A stretch of 33,679 nt of DNA from an uncultured Bacilli bacterium (GCA_905235515.1 CAJOLV010000017.1:1-33679); one strand, 5' to 3'. Shown: positions 8,450 through 18,664, counted from the stretch's first letter. Notes: a model not told the origin generated them from the letters alone. Made by a program: numbers and translations.

Positions 8450-10981
8450 TTATTCTCCCCCCTTACTAACTACTAAGTTACGGATAACCCCATTAGTGTC
8501 TCTACTACCAAAACCTAAATGACCACTACTAAAAGCAAATTGATCAGTGATAGAGAAGACTCTGTAATCTTCTCGATAGATTGTGATAGTGTTACCCACC
8601 ATAGTGATTGTGTATGGTAAGACATCACCAATGGAGTTAGCTAAGTCTTTAATTCCTAATGTGATGTTATAACCATATTGGTATTTCTTTAATCTAATTT
8701 GATATTGAGAAATTTCTAAATAGTAACCGATTAAACTATCGTCACCATCTTTACTACTAGATGCGAAATTATTACAACGGAACGCCACACCGACATAACC
8801 AGAAATGGATTGACTATATAAGAAACCAATTTCAATTTCCATCTTGAAGTCTGTGATGGTGTTATCACCGACATAGGCAAACATCTTCGCACCTTCATAA
8901 ACTTCATGGGAATGATAACTATCATTTAATGCAAAGTCTGTTTCATAATGAATGCCTTTAGTGGCGTAACTTTCTAATGTATTAGAATAATCAGGAACAA
9001 AACCAGAAACTTTCACTAATCGTAAAGCGATTAATCTTAATTGTGCTTTAGAAAGATTTTCTAAGAATAATTCTTTGGCCCCTTTAGTGACGTCAAATTC
9101 TGCGGTTAACACTCTAGCATAGCCTTGTTCACCTAGACGCGGGATTTCATAAATCAATTCATCACCACTACCGAGACGAACACCGATAGAAGAATTGAAT
9201 TTAGAGAATGAGGCATTAAATGTCATCTCAACACCATAACGGCCATCTTCTGGAACATCGACTAAGAATCTAGCGTAGTCATTGAAACTAGACATATCTA
9301 AGTAATAGGAACCATAGAAATCACTATAGGTTTCTGAAACTTGTTTTAATGGTTCACTGCTAGTGAGGTGGGAGAATTCTTCTAAATATGTATTCGCGTA
9401 AAGATTACTTTCACCTTGTTTAAAGAAATATCTTTCGTTAATAAGTGGAGTTGTTTCTACGTAAGTCGTATGAATGATTTGTGATTCTTCAGAAACTTTG
9501 TAACCTAATTTACCAGATAAATCACTACTGGATTGATAGTTACTCACAATGGCTTTGCCATCTAATTCGACATTTAATATTTTTTCATTAGCGATAACTT
9601 TCACAATATGTTTATCACCCATTGCATCATATCTACCGATTTCTGAGGCTAAACCATTTTCTTTCTTAGATAAGATGGCTTTACCATCCGCGAATGATAA
9701 TGAGTAATTATTGTTAGCGGTCTTATATGAGAAATAATATTCATCGACTTTATCCGCTACTAAGGTTGCGGTATAAGTGTTTTTAATAGTTTCTTCTGTT
9801 AATGCTTTTTCTTCATTAGTTAACACTGGTGTAATGATTTCTTTTACATCTTTTACTTCTTGAAGATTTCTATGGGCAAAAGAAATATTTGCACCGGAAT
9901 AGGAAATAGGAGCGAAGTTTAATCTTCTCACACCTGGAGATTCTAAAGATGTATACATCGCATAATAAGAAACCATATCTGGACCTTCAATGATTGATAA
10001 ATCACCAAGAGCGATATCTCCATGCATTGAGTTGGTGTTAATTAAGATTGGTCCTTGTTGCTGATTAAAGAACGACTGAGCGAATGTTTGAGAAGAGGAA
10101 TAGTCAGGATTAATTGCACTGACGAGATAGCTACGATAACTATTAAATGATTCATCCACTGATGAATAAGTGAGATATGTCACTCCATCAATATTAAAGA
10201 TAGATGGGGATTGAGTTTCAAATGAAGCACCAGAATAAGAATCAATTGTTGTGCAATCAACTTCCACTCTTGTTGATTCATCAATTTCATCAATTGATTT
10301 CATCTCATATAATGCGACGGATTTTTCTCCACCAGTGACAAAGAATAATTTGCCATTAGGCGCCATATAAATACTGGCGTTATATTTAGAAGCATAGTTT
10401 AAATCTTTAACATAGTTAAATTGTCCTTCTGGAGATGAGGAAGAATAAACCTTATATCCATTTGGAGTATTAAAGAATAAATAGAATAAATCATTATAGA
10501 AATAGACACGTGGAGAGGTCGCTGCATAAGTTAAGCGATCTTTTGAAATATAGCCAGATGTGAAACCAGATTCTGTGACATAGTCCCAATTGATTAAATC
10601 AGTAGACTTAAAGGCACGGATACCAACATTTGTTTTTGGAGTGGATTGATATAAATAGTAGACACCGGCATATTTCAAAATAGATGGTGTGTGAATACCA
10701 TAACCACTCCATTGTCCAGAGATATTGTGGAGTAAATTATTATCAAAATAGTCGTAATTTGCAGAATTTGCAGTGATTTCTAAAGGATTTGTCGCTTCAG
10801 AACCTTCAACTGGTAAATAAGCAGAACCTGGATTTGTTGATTCTTCTTTAGGCTCGGTTGGTAAATTAACGTCATCTAATGTTGGGGTGGCTTCTTGATC
10901 TTTGTTTTTATTTCCACAGCTCACAAGTGTTAAGGTCAACATCATGAGAAGGGATAATTTATTAATAGTTTTCATCTTCAT
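8450..10981 (-). CDS. GH43-like lipoprotein, catalytically degenerate
   Basis: An 843-aa paralogue with signal peptide and lipobox LVSC (Cys22), then a Glu/Pro/Thr-rich linker to about residue 60. The GH43 propeller fold is recognisable (VYYLYQST, RVYFYND, YLTYSS), but every catalytic position differs by eye alignment: Thr98 for the base, Asn201 for the second Asp, Gln257 for the acid Glu, and Asp for the GLGH His. C-terminal sandwich modules follow as in the paralogues. It is best read as a non-enzymatic glycan-binding protein. Two in-frame ATGs fit: the one at 10975 has better spacing (9 bases) from the GGGGAGG site than the one at 10981. The signal peptide is unaffected either way. Confidence 0.75.
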   Translation of the reverse strand: MKMKTINKLSLLMMLTLTLVSCGNKNKDQEATPTLDDVNLPTEPKEESTNPGSAYLPVEGSEATNPLEITANSANYDYFDNNLLHNISGQWSGYGIHTPSILKYAGVYYLYQSTPKTNVGIRAFKSTDLINWDYVTESGFTSGYISKDRLTYAATSPRVYFYNDLFYLFFNTPNGYKVYSSSSPEGQFNYVKDLNYASKYNASIYMAPNGKLFFVTGGEKSVALYEMKSIDEIDESTRVEVDCTTIDSYSGASFETQSPSIFNIDGVTYLTYSSVDESFNSYRSYLVSAINPDYSSSQTFAQSFFNQQQGPILINTNSMHGDIALGDLSIIEGPDMVSYYAMYTSLESPGVRRLNFAPISYSGANISFAHRNLQEVKDVKEIITPVLTNEEKALTEETIKNTYTATLVADKVDEYYFSYKTANNNYSLSFADGKAILSKKENGLASEIGRYDAMGDKHIVKVIANEKILNVELDGKAIVSNYQSSSDLSGKLGYKVSEESQIIHTTYVETTPLINERYFFKQGESNLYANTYLEEFSHLTSSEPLKQVSETYSDFYGSYYLDMSSFNDYARFLVDVPEDGRYGVEMTFNASFSKFNSSIGVRLGSGDELIYEIPRLGEQGYARVLTAEFDVTKGAKELFLENLSKAQLRLIALRLVKVSGFVPDYSNTLESYATKGIHYETDFALNDSYHSHEVYEGAKMFAYVGDNTITDFKMEIEIGFLYSQSISGYVGVAFRCNNFASSSKDGDDSLIGYYLEISQYQIRLKKYQYGYNITLGIKDLANSIGDVLPYTITMVGNTITIYREDYRVFSITDQFAFSSGHLGFGSRDTNGVIRNLVVSKGGE

Positions 10982-10990
10982 TTCCCTCCC

Positions 10991-13549
10991 CTATTTATTC
11001 TTCACTAAAGAGACATAGTTGCTCTGCGCTGAGAAAGCCGCTAATGTCTTTGTTAATGTTCTATTTTGGAATAACCAAGCATTGCCACTGCTGGTATAGA
11101 ATCTCACTGTTGTTTTACTAGTTTCACTGACTTCAAATAAGCATGTGCCAATTTCACTAGTGGCATCTAAAACTGTATCTTCTGGTGCGCCACCTAAGGC
11201 TAATAATTGAGCATAGGTAAATTTAAGAGTGTAAGTCTTATATCCTTCACCATTATCAATGATTAAGTTTTCAGCTGGAATATCTCTACCATCTAATGTG
11301 AAGTTAGAAGCAACACCATTATTATGACGTTTATCACTCCACCACATTTGGTTAGAGGATTGTCCAGCAAAATCATTTGACCTTGTGTATATAACACTAC
11401 CATCTCCATAAATACGAATATTTAAGTCATAGCAAGGAACATTCTTTTTATATAAAGCCCAGGCTGTTAAGTTTTGACCATCTAAATTCAATAAGATGTT
11501 GATAGCTTCTTGGCCCACTAAGTTTGTACTTGTATTAAAGTGGGTGCCTAAGCCTTCATCCACTGTCACATACATGGTTAAACCATCATTATCACGTTCA
11601 TAAGTCATATAGATATGATCAGCGTTATTAGGAATATCTTCAGAAATCGCTCCATCAATACCGTGATAGAAATAGAGGAATTCTGTATTTTCATTATTGT
11701 TAGAGAAATATGTTAAACCATCTGGAGAGAATCTTAGATATGTCATCGTGGAGAATGGGTTAACATCTTCATCTTTTGCGTATTTATCATCTAATAAGTT
11801 TTCTTGATATTGTTCGCCATTATAGAAAGCAATCGCAGAGCCAAAGGTCTTTGTGCTATCAATACCGAGAACGCTATATGGGATATTAATGCTTGTCTCA
11901 AATAAGACAGAATTAATGGTTTCACTAGTGATTAATGAAGAATGTTCTTCATCTAAAACAAAGCCATGAGACGCTTCATTATAGACGTATAATTTGCTCA
12001 CTCCATTAACAAAATCAACACGGCAATCTCCATCAAAATAATTGTTATTGAAGGCGGTTTTGCGGGAAGTATTGAAATAAAGTGATAATAATTCATCACC
12101 GCTGATGATATATGGTGAGGATACTTTGACGTATATTGAATCTTCGCCTCTAACAATACCCGCTCTCGCATAATTGTTAAGTAATCCTAATGATTTTGGA
12201 TTGAGTAAATTGACAATCTTGTGATGCATTTCAAAGGATGGAACTGTTGAAGTGGTTTTATTTACTATAACTTTCTTTGGTTCAAATCCAGTTTTAGAGA
12301 AGATTAATGTTGCATCAACGTTATCATAAACATCAATAGAATAGGCACCAGTTGATGTTGTTGTAGCGGTTAAATCAGAATAGCCAACTACTTTGACATT
12401 AAAGCCATCTAATGCATCAGTATCTAAGGCGGTAATTTGACCAGTAATTGTACGTTTGGTTTCGGTATTAACTATTAATGTAAATGTTTGGAAATATTCC
12501 GCACCATTAGCGTTGATTAAGTTTTCAACATCATAGGTCAGTGTATATGTTAAGAAGCCAGAACGTGATGCTTCGACGATGAAGTCACATCTAGTATCAA
12601 TATTTTCAAAAGCAAAATAGCCATTCAAGTCAGTGGAGGCACGATATAACTTACCTGGTAAATCAACGTGGTAACCAACGATGGAGGCGTTATAAATTGG
12701 ATCACCATTCTTTGTGATTACTTTACCCATGACACTTGGAGTGTTCTCGTTTAAATTATTAAATGCTGCTTTGGTGTAGAAACGGTTATCACCATTAAGA
12801 ACAATCGCGTTATTTGGGACATCTGCGTAAGCAATCTTAAAGGTTGGATGTCCTGACATACCAGTTCTAGTTCTCGCACCATTAATGTCTTGTACACTTG
12901 TATGAACAAAACAGAATCCTAATGGAGTGGTTTTATTAGTTTCACCAGAAATAGAGATATATGGGATACGATATTCTAAGTAATATCCTTCATCTTTTGT
13001 GGTGTTATCATTTGGAATGGTGTTTGGTTTTAAAGATGTTTTAAGAACTCCACCAAAACCGATTATATCTGTACCATAACCACTACCAGTGCCCATATTG
13101 ACTTTGGAGAATCCAGACACACCTAAATAGATACGATAGTCATCTTTTTGACCGGCTGTGCCACCATTGAGAAGTGGATCGATATAGACTTCTACACCAT
13201 CTTCATCTTGAGCGTTATTCGCACCAATAGCTCTCTTAGTGACATATTCATCATAGACATCAAAGAGTAAATATAAAGCTTGGTCACCATGATAAACATA
13301 GAGTTGAACGTCATATTGGCTAGATGTTGTTTTCAAACCGAAATCGACAGCAAAAGCATAAGCTTCATCTTTTAAACCATCTAAGATGATTTCACTATCA
13401 TTTATGTTATTGGAATCAAAATCAAATTGATCGCCAGAAGAAACTTTTTCTTCCGCATAATAGCGGTAAGTCGACGCATTAGCGCTACTAGCAACGACTA
13501 CACTAGTGCCTAAAGCCAATAAAGCAGTTAATAATAGTTTCTTTAACAT
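10991..13549 (-). CDS. Secreted protein with CBM9-like and carboxypeptidase-regulatory-like domains
   Basis: An 852-aa protein with a Sec signal peptide, probable cleavage after SANA (about residue 25). No lipobox, so it is secreted or loosely held. Residues about 45-265 resemble the carbohydrate family 9 binding domain (ILDGLKDEAY, ALYLLFDVYD, DGVEVYIDP). Two carboxypeptidase-regulatory-like beta domains follow (about 285-360 and 372-445; GKVITKNGDPIYNA, DLNGYFAFEN). Two further CBM9-like beta sandwiches seem to fill 450-620 and 630-850. No catalytic domain is visible. It sits between transporter and GH43 genes with a 9-base gap, which suggests a role in capturing or presenting the imported glycan. 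Cell-surface lattice or adhesion roles are alternatives. Confidence 0.72.
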   Translation of the reverse strand: MLKKLLLTALLALGTSVVVASSANASTYRYYAEEKVSSGDQFDFDSNNINDSEIILDGLKDEAYAFAVDFGLKTTSSQYDVQLYVYHGDQALYLLFDVYDEYVTKRAIGANNAQDEDGVEVYIDPLLNGGTAGQKDDYRIYLGVSGFSKVNMGTGSGYGTDIIGFGGVLKTSLKPNTIPNDNTTKDEGYYLEYRIPYISISGETNKTTPLGFCFVHTSVQDINGARTRTGMSGHPTFKIAYADVPNNAIVLNGDNRFYTKAAFNNLNENTPSVMGKVITKNGDPIYNASIVGYHVDLPGKLYRASTDLNGYFAFENIDTRCDFIVEASRSGFLTYTLTYDVENLINANGAEYFQTFTLIVNTETKRTITGQITALDTDALDGFNVKVVGYSDLTATTTSTGAYSIDVYDNVDATLIFSKTGFEPKKVIVNKTTSTVPSFEMHHKIVNLLNPKSLGLLNNYARAGIVRGEDSIYVKVSSPYIISGDELLSLYFNTSRKTAFNNNYFDGDCRVDFVNGVSKLYVYNEASHGFVLDEEHSSLITSETINSVLFETSINIPYSVLGIDSTKTFGSAIAFYNGEQYQENLLDDKYAKDEDVNPFSTMTYLRFSPDGLTYFSNNNENTEFLYFYHGIDGAISEDIPNNADHIYMTYERDNDGLTMYVTVDEGLGTHFNTSTNLVGQEAINILLNLDGQNLTAWALYKKNVPCYDLNIRIYGDGSVIYTRSNDFAGQSSNQMWWSDKRHNNGVASNFTLDGRDIPAENLIIDNGEGYKTYTLKFTYAQLLALGGAPEDTVLDATSEIGTCLFEVSETSKTTVRFYTSSGNAWLFQNRTLTKTLAAFSAQSNYVSLVKNK

Positions 13550-13557
13550 AATAATTT

Positions 13558-14502
13558 CTAGCCTTTAACCGCTCCAATGGACATTGATTTAATAAAGAAT
13601 TTTTGTAAGATTAAGTAAACAATTACCATTGGTAAACAACTCATAACCGCACCAGCAAAGACAACTGTTTGTTGTCCACTACCGGAGAATGATTGGTTAA
13701 TAGACGCCATTAAAACTTGGAGGGTCTTGTTTTTGGTTTGTAAGTAGATTGATGGAGCGAAGTAATCATTCCAAATACCCATGAACCAGAAGATATCTTG
13801 TGCTGCCACTGCAGGTAATAAAAGTGGAAGCATAATTTGTAAGAACATTCTAAATGTGGAACAACCATCAATCTTTGCAGCTTCAAATAGTTCAGATGGA
13901 ATACCTTTCATGTATTGAATAAAGAAGAACATTGTTCCAACGTGGATAAATAAGTGTGGAATAATTAATGGATATAAAGTATCAATCCAACCAATTGTGG
14001 AATAGGCAATATATCTTGGCATTAATAACACTGCGCCTGGAACCATCATGCCACTTAATAAGAAGAGTAACCAGAAAGTTTTGCTTCTTAATTTAAGTTT
14101 GGCAAAGGAGAAAGCACTCATGGCGGCAAAAACTGTGCCGCAAGGAATGACAGTGACAACAATGATTAAAGTGTTTTTATAACCGCTAATTAAGTTTAGA
14201 TCGACCATGATTCTCTTATAGTTATCAAAGTTGAACCAGTTCTTTGGGAACATATAGGCGATACGCGCAAAATATTCCTCAGTGGATCTAAATGATGAAC
14301 AAATCATGAATAAGAGTGGGAATAAAACTAAGAAGGAAAGGAACGCTAAAACTAAGTTAGCAACGATTCCACCAACGATTTCTTTAGCTTTATCGCGAGC
14401 GTCTTTCTTTCTCACTTCTTCATCTAAGACTTTGTAGTCTTTTTTCACTTTTGTGACAGTGAGAGTCTGATAATTTAAGAATGATTCGTCTGCGTATCTC
14501 AT
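13558..14502 (-). CDS. Carbohydrate ABC transporter permease, MalG type (CUT1)
   Basis: A 314-aa inner-membrane permease with a long hydrophilic N-terminus and about six hydrophobic segments. The EAA loop that contacts the ATPase reads EAAKIDGCSTF followed by LPLLLP (about 210-232). Its ATG overlaps the TGA of the partner permease gene (ATGA), which indicates translational coupling. With the second permease and the solute-binding lipoprotein it forms a CUT1 importer of the kind used for oligosaccharides. The ATPase is encoded by the divergent operon. Confidence 0.93.
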   Translation of the reverse strand: MRYADESFLNYQTLTVTKVKKDYKVLDEEVRKKDARDKAKEIVGGIVANLVLAFLSFLVLFPLLFMICSSFRSTEEYFARIAYMFPKNWFNFDNYKRIMVDLNLISGYKNTLIIVVTVIPCGTVFAAMSAFSFAKLKLRSKTFWLLFLLSGMMVPGAVLLMPRYIAYSTIGWIDTLYPLIIPHLFIHVGTMFFFIQYMKGIPSELFEAAKIDGCSTFRMFLQIMLPLLLPAVAAQDIFWFMGIWNDYFAPSIYLQTKNKTLQVLMASINQSFSGSGQQTVVFAGAVMSCLPMVIVYLILQKFFIKSMSIGAVKG

Positions 14503-15464
14503 AGATCAAGCACCCACTTATTTGATAAACGGAATTGAATAATGGTAATAGTCATAATAACTACACCCAGTAAGAGAGCCGCGGCAGCACCTAAGGAGTA
14601 GTTATATTCGTTAATACCATAGTTCCAAATATAGAAAACGACTGTCCAAGCATTTGGATTCTTAGCCGCAAAAATAGCGGAATCGGCATAGCTTTGTAGA
14701 CAGCCTGCTAAACGCATAATTAATAAATAGAAAGTGACAGGGGTTAACATTGGGAAAGTGATATGGGCAAATCTTTGGAAGCCATTCGCACCATCCATTT
14801 CCGCTGCTTCGTAATATTCTTTAGAGATGTTACACATGGACGCGTAATAAAGAATCATTGCACTACCCATGCCATTGATAGAGTTTTTAATGATAATAGC
14901 GGTGATTAATGGGACTTTGTCTTTAGTCCATCTAACCGCGATATCAAATAAGTTATTAATAACACCACTAGAGTCTGGAGTGGCGCCATCTAAAAAGATG
15001 ACTCTCCAAATGACATTTGCGGCAACAGCGCTACAAACGGTTGGTAAATATAATAAGACTCTATAGAGTGTATTAGTTTTTTTACATCCTCTGGAGTTCG
15101 CTAATGTCGCGCATAGTAAACCTAATGCGATAGCGATAGGAACTTCAATGATGAAACACAATGTTGTGAGGACACTATCAATAAATGTGCGTCCTTGGAC
15201 ACTATTGTAATTTAATAAGGTTTTAAAATTGTCAAAGCCAACGAATGTATATTCAAAGGTGAAAATATTGAATTGTCCAAAGGCCAAGATTAAAGCGACG
15301 AATAAAGGAACAATTGTAAAAACACAGAAGCTAATTACTGGAGGCAAGATAAACAGAAAAGCAGTTCTTCTCTCGCTTCTTAATAATTTGCTCGGTTTCT
15401 TCTTAACCTTAATAGGTTTAATCGAAGGAACACTTAATTCCAATTCATTGACAAAAGAGGCCAT
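14499..15464 (-). CDS. Carbohydrate ABC transporter permease, MalF/UgpA type (CUT1)
   Basis: A 321-aa membrane permease. A short basic N-terminus is followed by about six hydrophobic segments, and the EAA motif reads EAAEMDGANGF (about 222-232). The start is one base after the stop of the solute-binding protein gene, with a weak AGGT site, so translation is probably coupled. The gene ends in TGA inside the next ATG, which supports the standard code. It pairs with the MalG-type permease to form the channel. Confidence 0.93.
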   Translation of the reverse strand: MASFVNELELSVPSIKPIKVKKKPSKLLRSERRTAFLFILPPVISFCVFTIVPLFVALILAFGQFNIFTFEYTFVGFDNFKTLLNYNSVQGRTFIDSVLTTLCFIIEVPIAIALGLLCATLANSRGCKKTNTLYRVLLYLPTVCSAVAANVIWRVIFLDGATPDSSGVINNLFDIAVRWTKDKVPLITAIIIKNSINGMGSAMILYYASMCNISKEYYEAAEMDGANGFQRFAHITFPMLTPVTFYLLIMRLAGCLQSYADSAIFAAKNPNAWTVVFYIWNYGINEYNYSLGAAAALLLGVVIMTITIIQFRLSNKWVLDL

Positions 15465-15465
15465 A

Positions 15466-16992
15466 TTATCTACCTAATTTTGCATTAGATTCATTAATTC
15501 TTGATTGTAATGTGTCTTTATAGGCTGCGACTAATTGTGCACCTGTCATAGTGGCGTCTGACCAGAATCTTGTATTAGTGACAACCTTTGACCAGTCAGA
15601 TAAGTATTCATTAGAAAGAATACGAGTTTGGTGTTTGGCTCTGCCAGTAACTCTATCTGTTTCACTACTGCCATCAACGACATCAATGAAAGCAGATAAG
15701 TTAGATGGATTGACTGGGATTGTTTGACCATTATAAGTGGTGACAGTCTTATAACCAAAATCAATATATTCTTGTGCCATTGATTTTAAGTTTGGTAATT
15801 GTGTACCTTTTTGATAAAGCTCTCTTTGAGCATCTTCATTAATGGTTAACCATTTGCAGAATTTTAAAGCTGCCGCTCTTTGGAGGTTAGTAGTTGTTGT
15901 CTTATTAGAAATACAATAACCAGCAGAACCGATTTGAGCACAGCTCATGCCATCATCAGCGGTGTTATAAACACCATCAGCACCTGGGCCATAAGGAACA
16001 GGCATCATTTTAACAGTAAAGTTCATACCATTTGGATCAGCACTTGTGACACCCCAGAAGGTTTCACAGTCCCAAGGACCAAAGAATGAGAAAATGGAGT
16101 TTTGACCAACGAAAGAGTTATATCCTGTTGTGGTGCTACTACCGGAAGAGCCTGCCATTAAACCGTGTTCGAATGCTAAGGAATGCATAAAGTCTAAAGC
16201 ACCAGCAAATTGTGGTTCTTCAATGCGTGAAGCAGCACCATCATCTGTGAAGAAGTCAGCGTTATTAGAGAAAATGGCTGCATTTAATTCATAGTGAGAT
16301 AGGATGTTTTTATTAGAATTAGCAAAATATGGTTTTATTTTTAAACCTAATTCAATAAATTTTTCCCAAGAAATTGGTTTTTTATCGTTTAAATATTCTG
16401 ATTTAACGGAATTATAGTTTAGGCCTAATCCTTGGCAAGCTTCTTTCATCAAGTTCTCGTTATAACATAATGAGAATGTAGAGATGTCTTTTGGAAGAGC
16501 ATACATACCTGCTCCTGGAGTATTACCCACAATCTTTGTTTGAGGATTATACATATATCTTTCATAACCCGCTTCCCAGACATCTGCTATTTCTGCAGCG
16601 GTGATGTATTTTGAGAAATCCCATACAACACCATTAAAGGCATATTGATAGAAATCTGTATCAGGCATGAAGAATAAATCTGGTAAGTCATTAGATGAGT
16701 TAGCAAGTGTATTTAAATAAGAACTACTTGGTAAACATGTGTAATGAACCTTGATGTTTGGACAAACAACTGTGGAGAATGTGTTTGCGATATTTGTAAA
16801 AATTTCTTCAGCAGCATTTCCGCCCCAAGTCCACCAATCAATATCAACTTGTTCAGTGATATCAATTTCACCAGTATCTTTGTTGTACCATTGATCGATG
16901 TTTGCGTTTTTATCAATCTTAGCGACCGAACAAGCAGAAGCAAAACAAAGCGTTGGAATCGCAGCAACTACAGAAAGAATTTTCTTTTTCAT
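15466..16992 (-). CDS. Extracellular sugar-binding lipoprotein (solute-binding family 1)
   Basis: A 508-aa substrate-binding protein of a CUT1 transporter. The start is placed at 16992, where MKKKILSV opens a good signal peptide and GGAG lies 9 bases upstream; the frame extends seven residues further without an RBS. The signal ends at FASAC, an imperfect but plausible lipobox. Typical features are the early WWTWGG segment, an SBP hinge region and an aromatic-rich binding lobe (FFGPWDCE, about residue 305). It is the first gene of the minus-strand operon and sets its specificity. The ligand is not readable, but GH43-like neighbours suggest a pentose-containing oligosaccharide. Confidence 0.92.
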   Translation of the reverse strand: MKKKILSVVAAIPTLCFASACSVAKIDKNANIDQWYNKDTGEIDITEQVDIDWWTWGGNAAEEIFTNIANTFSTVVCPNIKVHYTCLPSSSYLNTLANSSNDLPDLFFMPDTDFYQYAFNGVVWDFSKYITAAEIADVWEAGYERYMYNPQTKIVGNTPGAGMYALPKDISTFSLCYNENLMKEACQGLGLNYNSVKSEYLNDKKPISWEKFIELGLKIKPYFANSNKNILSHYELNAAIFSNNADFFTDDGAASRIEEPQFAGALDFMHSLAFEHGLMAGSSGSSTTTGYNSFVGQNSIFSFFGPWDCETFWGVTSADPNGMNFTVKMMPVPYGPGADGVYNTADDGMSCAQIGSAGYCISNKTTTTNLQRAAALKFCKWLTINEDAQRELYQKGTQLPNLKSMAQEYIDFGYKTVTTYNGQTIPVNPSNLSAFIDVVDGSSETDRVTGRAKHQTRILSNEYLSDWSKVVTNTRFWSDATMTGAQLVAAYKDTLQSRINESNAKLGR

Positions 16993-17033
16993 AAAAAGTA
17001 ACTCCAGTATCAAAAAACTTTATATTCATTAAA

Positions 17034-17062
17034 AATATAACAAAACAAACTCGCTCAGTAAA
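17034..17062 (-). promoter_or_regulatory. Promoter of the transporter/GH43 operon
   Basis: Minus strand: -35 TTTACT (17062-17057), 17-base spacer, -10 TATATT (17039-17034), with an upstream TG giving an extended -10 (TGTTATATT). It places the transcript start about 35 bases before the solute-binding protein ATG. No clear cre site or operator was seen nearby. Confidence 0.55.
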
Positions 17063-17222
17063 TAATTTTGAAAAAATTTTTCTTTTTTCTGACAAAAAAT
17101 GTGAAAAAATGAAAAAGGTGTTGAAAAATAGTTTTTTTGTATTATATTTCTTTATTTAAGGAAACACACATAATATTTATTATTTAATAGGTATTTAATG
17201 GTTTTTTAACTGCAATGAATAA

Positions 17223-17251
17223 TTGAATAAAATGAATTATTTCACTATATT
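17223..17251 (+). promoter_or_regulatory. Promoter of the ATPase operon
   Basis: TTGAAT (17223-17228), 17-base spacer, TATATT (17246-17251). It gives a leader of about 70 bases before the ATPase start. The 334-base gap between the divergent genes (16993-17326) is very A/T-rich with long A and T runs, and holds this promoter and the opposing one. I see no gene or RNA element in it. Confidence 0.55.
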
Positions 17252-17326
17252 TTTGAAAATTTTTTTTATTTTATTTCCATTTTCATCCTCTTCTTAATAA
17301 AATAAAGTAAATAGAAGGTTTTTGCT

Positions 17327-18664
17327 ATGGCTACAGTCAAATTTGTTAATGTTAACAAGATTTACGATAACTTTGTCCAAGCTGTATTTGATTTTAACTT
17401 AGATGTCAAAGACAAGGAATTTGTCGTGCTTGTTGGCCCATCTGGATGTGGTAAGTCCACCACTTTAAGAATGCTCGCCGGTTTAGAAGATATTACCTCT
17501 GGCGAAATTATTATTGATGATGTTGTTGTTAATGATGTACATCCTAAGAATAGGGATATTGCGATGGTGTTCCAAAACTATGCACTATATCCACATATGA
17601 CTGTCTATGACAATATGGCATTTGCTCTTAAGATGAGACATTTGCCAAAAGAAGAAATTGATAAGAGAGTCCATGAAGCCGCTGAAGTATTAGCATTAGA
17701 AGAATATTTAAAGAGAAAACCAAAAGCATTATCAGGTGGTCAAAGACAACGTGTTGCGTTAGGTAGAGCAATTGTAAGAACTCCAAAGGTCTTCTTAATG
17801 GATGAACCACTTTCAAACTTAGACGCAAAATTACGTGTTCAAATGAGAAGTGAAATCATTAAGATTCATAAAAGAGTTAACGCGACAACAATATATGTTA
17901 CCCATGACCAAACCGAAGCTATGACAATGGCGGATCGTATTGTCATTATGAAAGGTGGCTACATCCAACAAATTGGCACACCAAAAGAAGTTTATAATTT
18001 CCCAAACAACATGTTTGTTGGTGGATTTATCGGTTCACCTGCTATGAACTTTATCAATTGTCACTATGACAATGGAAAAGTAAATGTAAAGGGCGATGAG
18101 CCTATTGAATTACATTTAGAAAAAGAACAATTGCAACTCCTCAAAGATTATTCAACAAAGAAAGTTGAAGAATTAAAAGAAGTGATAGCGAAAACCGAAG
18201 ATAAAATTAATGAACTAAAAGAAGAACTACAAGTTTCTGACCTAAAAGAACTCGAAGTTAATCCTGAAACAAAGAAGAATGCTTTGGAGGAAAAAGGTCG
18301 TAAGCTATCTAAAGAAGAAAAGAATAAAATTGAACATTTATTTAAAATAAATAGTATTAAGGAAAATTACGCACGCGAAGTAGAAGAATTCCAAAAAAGC
18401 ATCTTTGATTTTGAACTAGGCGTGAGACCTGAAGATATCATTATTTCTAAAGAAAAAGGTAATAACGATATTGAAGTTGAAGTTGATTTATCTGAATTAT
18501 TAGGCCACGAATTAATCGTTTATTCCTATATCTGTGGACAAAGAATTATTATCAAAGTCCCATCTGGTGAGGAATATGAATCAGGCACAAAGTTCTATCT
18601 CAATTTCAAACACGAAAAAGTCCATTTCTTTGATTTAGATACAACAAATAGGATTGTTCTATAA
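17327..18664 (+). CDS. Sugar ABC transporter ATPase, MsmK/MalK/UgpC type, with charged insertion
   Basis: A 445-aa ATPase of CUT1 importers. Walker [10 protein letters not shown] (37-45), Q-loop Gln83, signature LSGGQ (136-140), Walker B VFLMDEP (155-161) and the H-loop His194 are all intact, so it should hydrolyse ATP. The C-terminal TOBE regulatory region is interrupted: between NFIN (242) and GVRPED (365) lies a Lys/Glu-rich, probably coiled-coil stretch (about 265-360). It makes the protein some 70-80 residues longer than usual (about 370). RBS AGAAGG is 8 bases upstream. Such ATPases may serve several importers; here the nearest partner is the divergent permease set. The insertion could be a regulatory docking site (inference). 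Confidence 0.92.
   Translation: MATVKFVNVNKIYDNFVQAVFDFNLDVKDKEFVVLVGPSGCGKSTTLRMLAGLEDITSGEIIIDDVVVNDVHPKNRDIAMVFQNYALYPHMTVYDNMAFALKMRHLPKEEIDKRVHEAAEVLALEEYLKRKPKALSGGQRQRVALGRAIVRTPKVFLMDEPLSNLDAKLRVQMRSEIIKIHKRVNATTIYVTHDQTEAMTMADRIVIMKGGYIQQIGTPKEVYNFPNNMFVGGFIGSPAMNFINCHYDNGKVNVKGDEPIELHLEKEQLQLLKDYSTKKVEELKEVIAKTEDKINELKEELQVSDLKELEVNPETKKNALEEKGRKLSKEEKNKIEHLFKINSIKENYAREVEEFQKSIFDFELGVRPEDIIISKEKGNNDIEVEVDLSELLGHELIVYSYICGQRIIIKVPSGEEYESGTKFYLNFKHEKVHFFDLDTTNRIVL

Noticed and set aside
14499-14502. TGA as a tryptophan codon (Mycoplasma-type code)
   Set aside because: TGA serves as a stop in an ATGA gene overlap and at the end of short frames, and tryptophan is encoded by TGG throughout.
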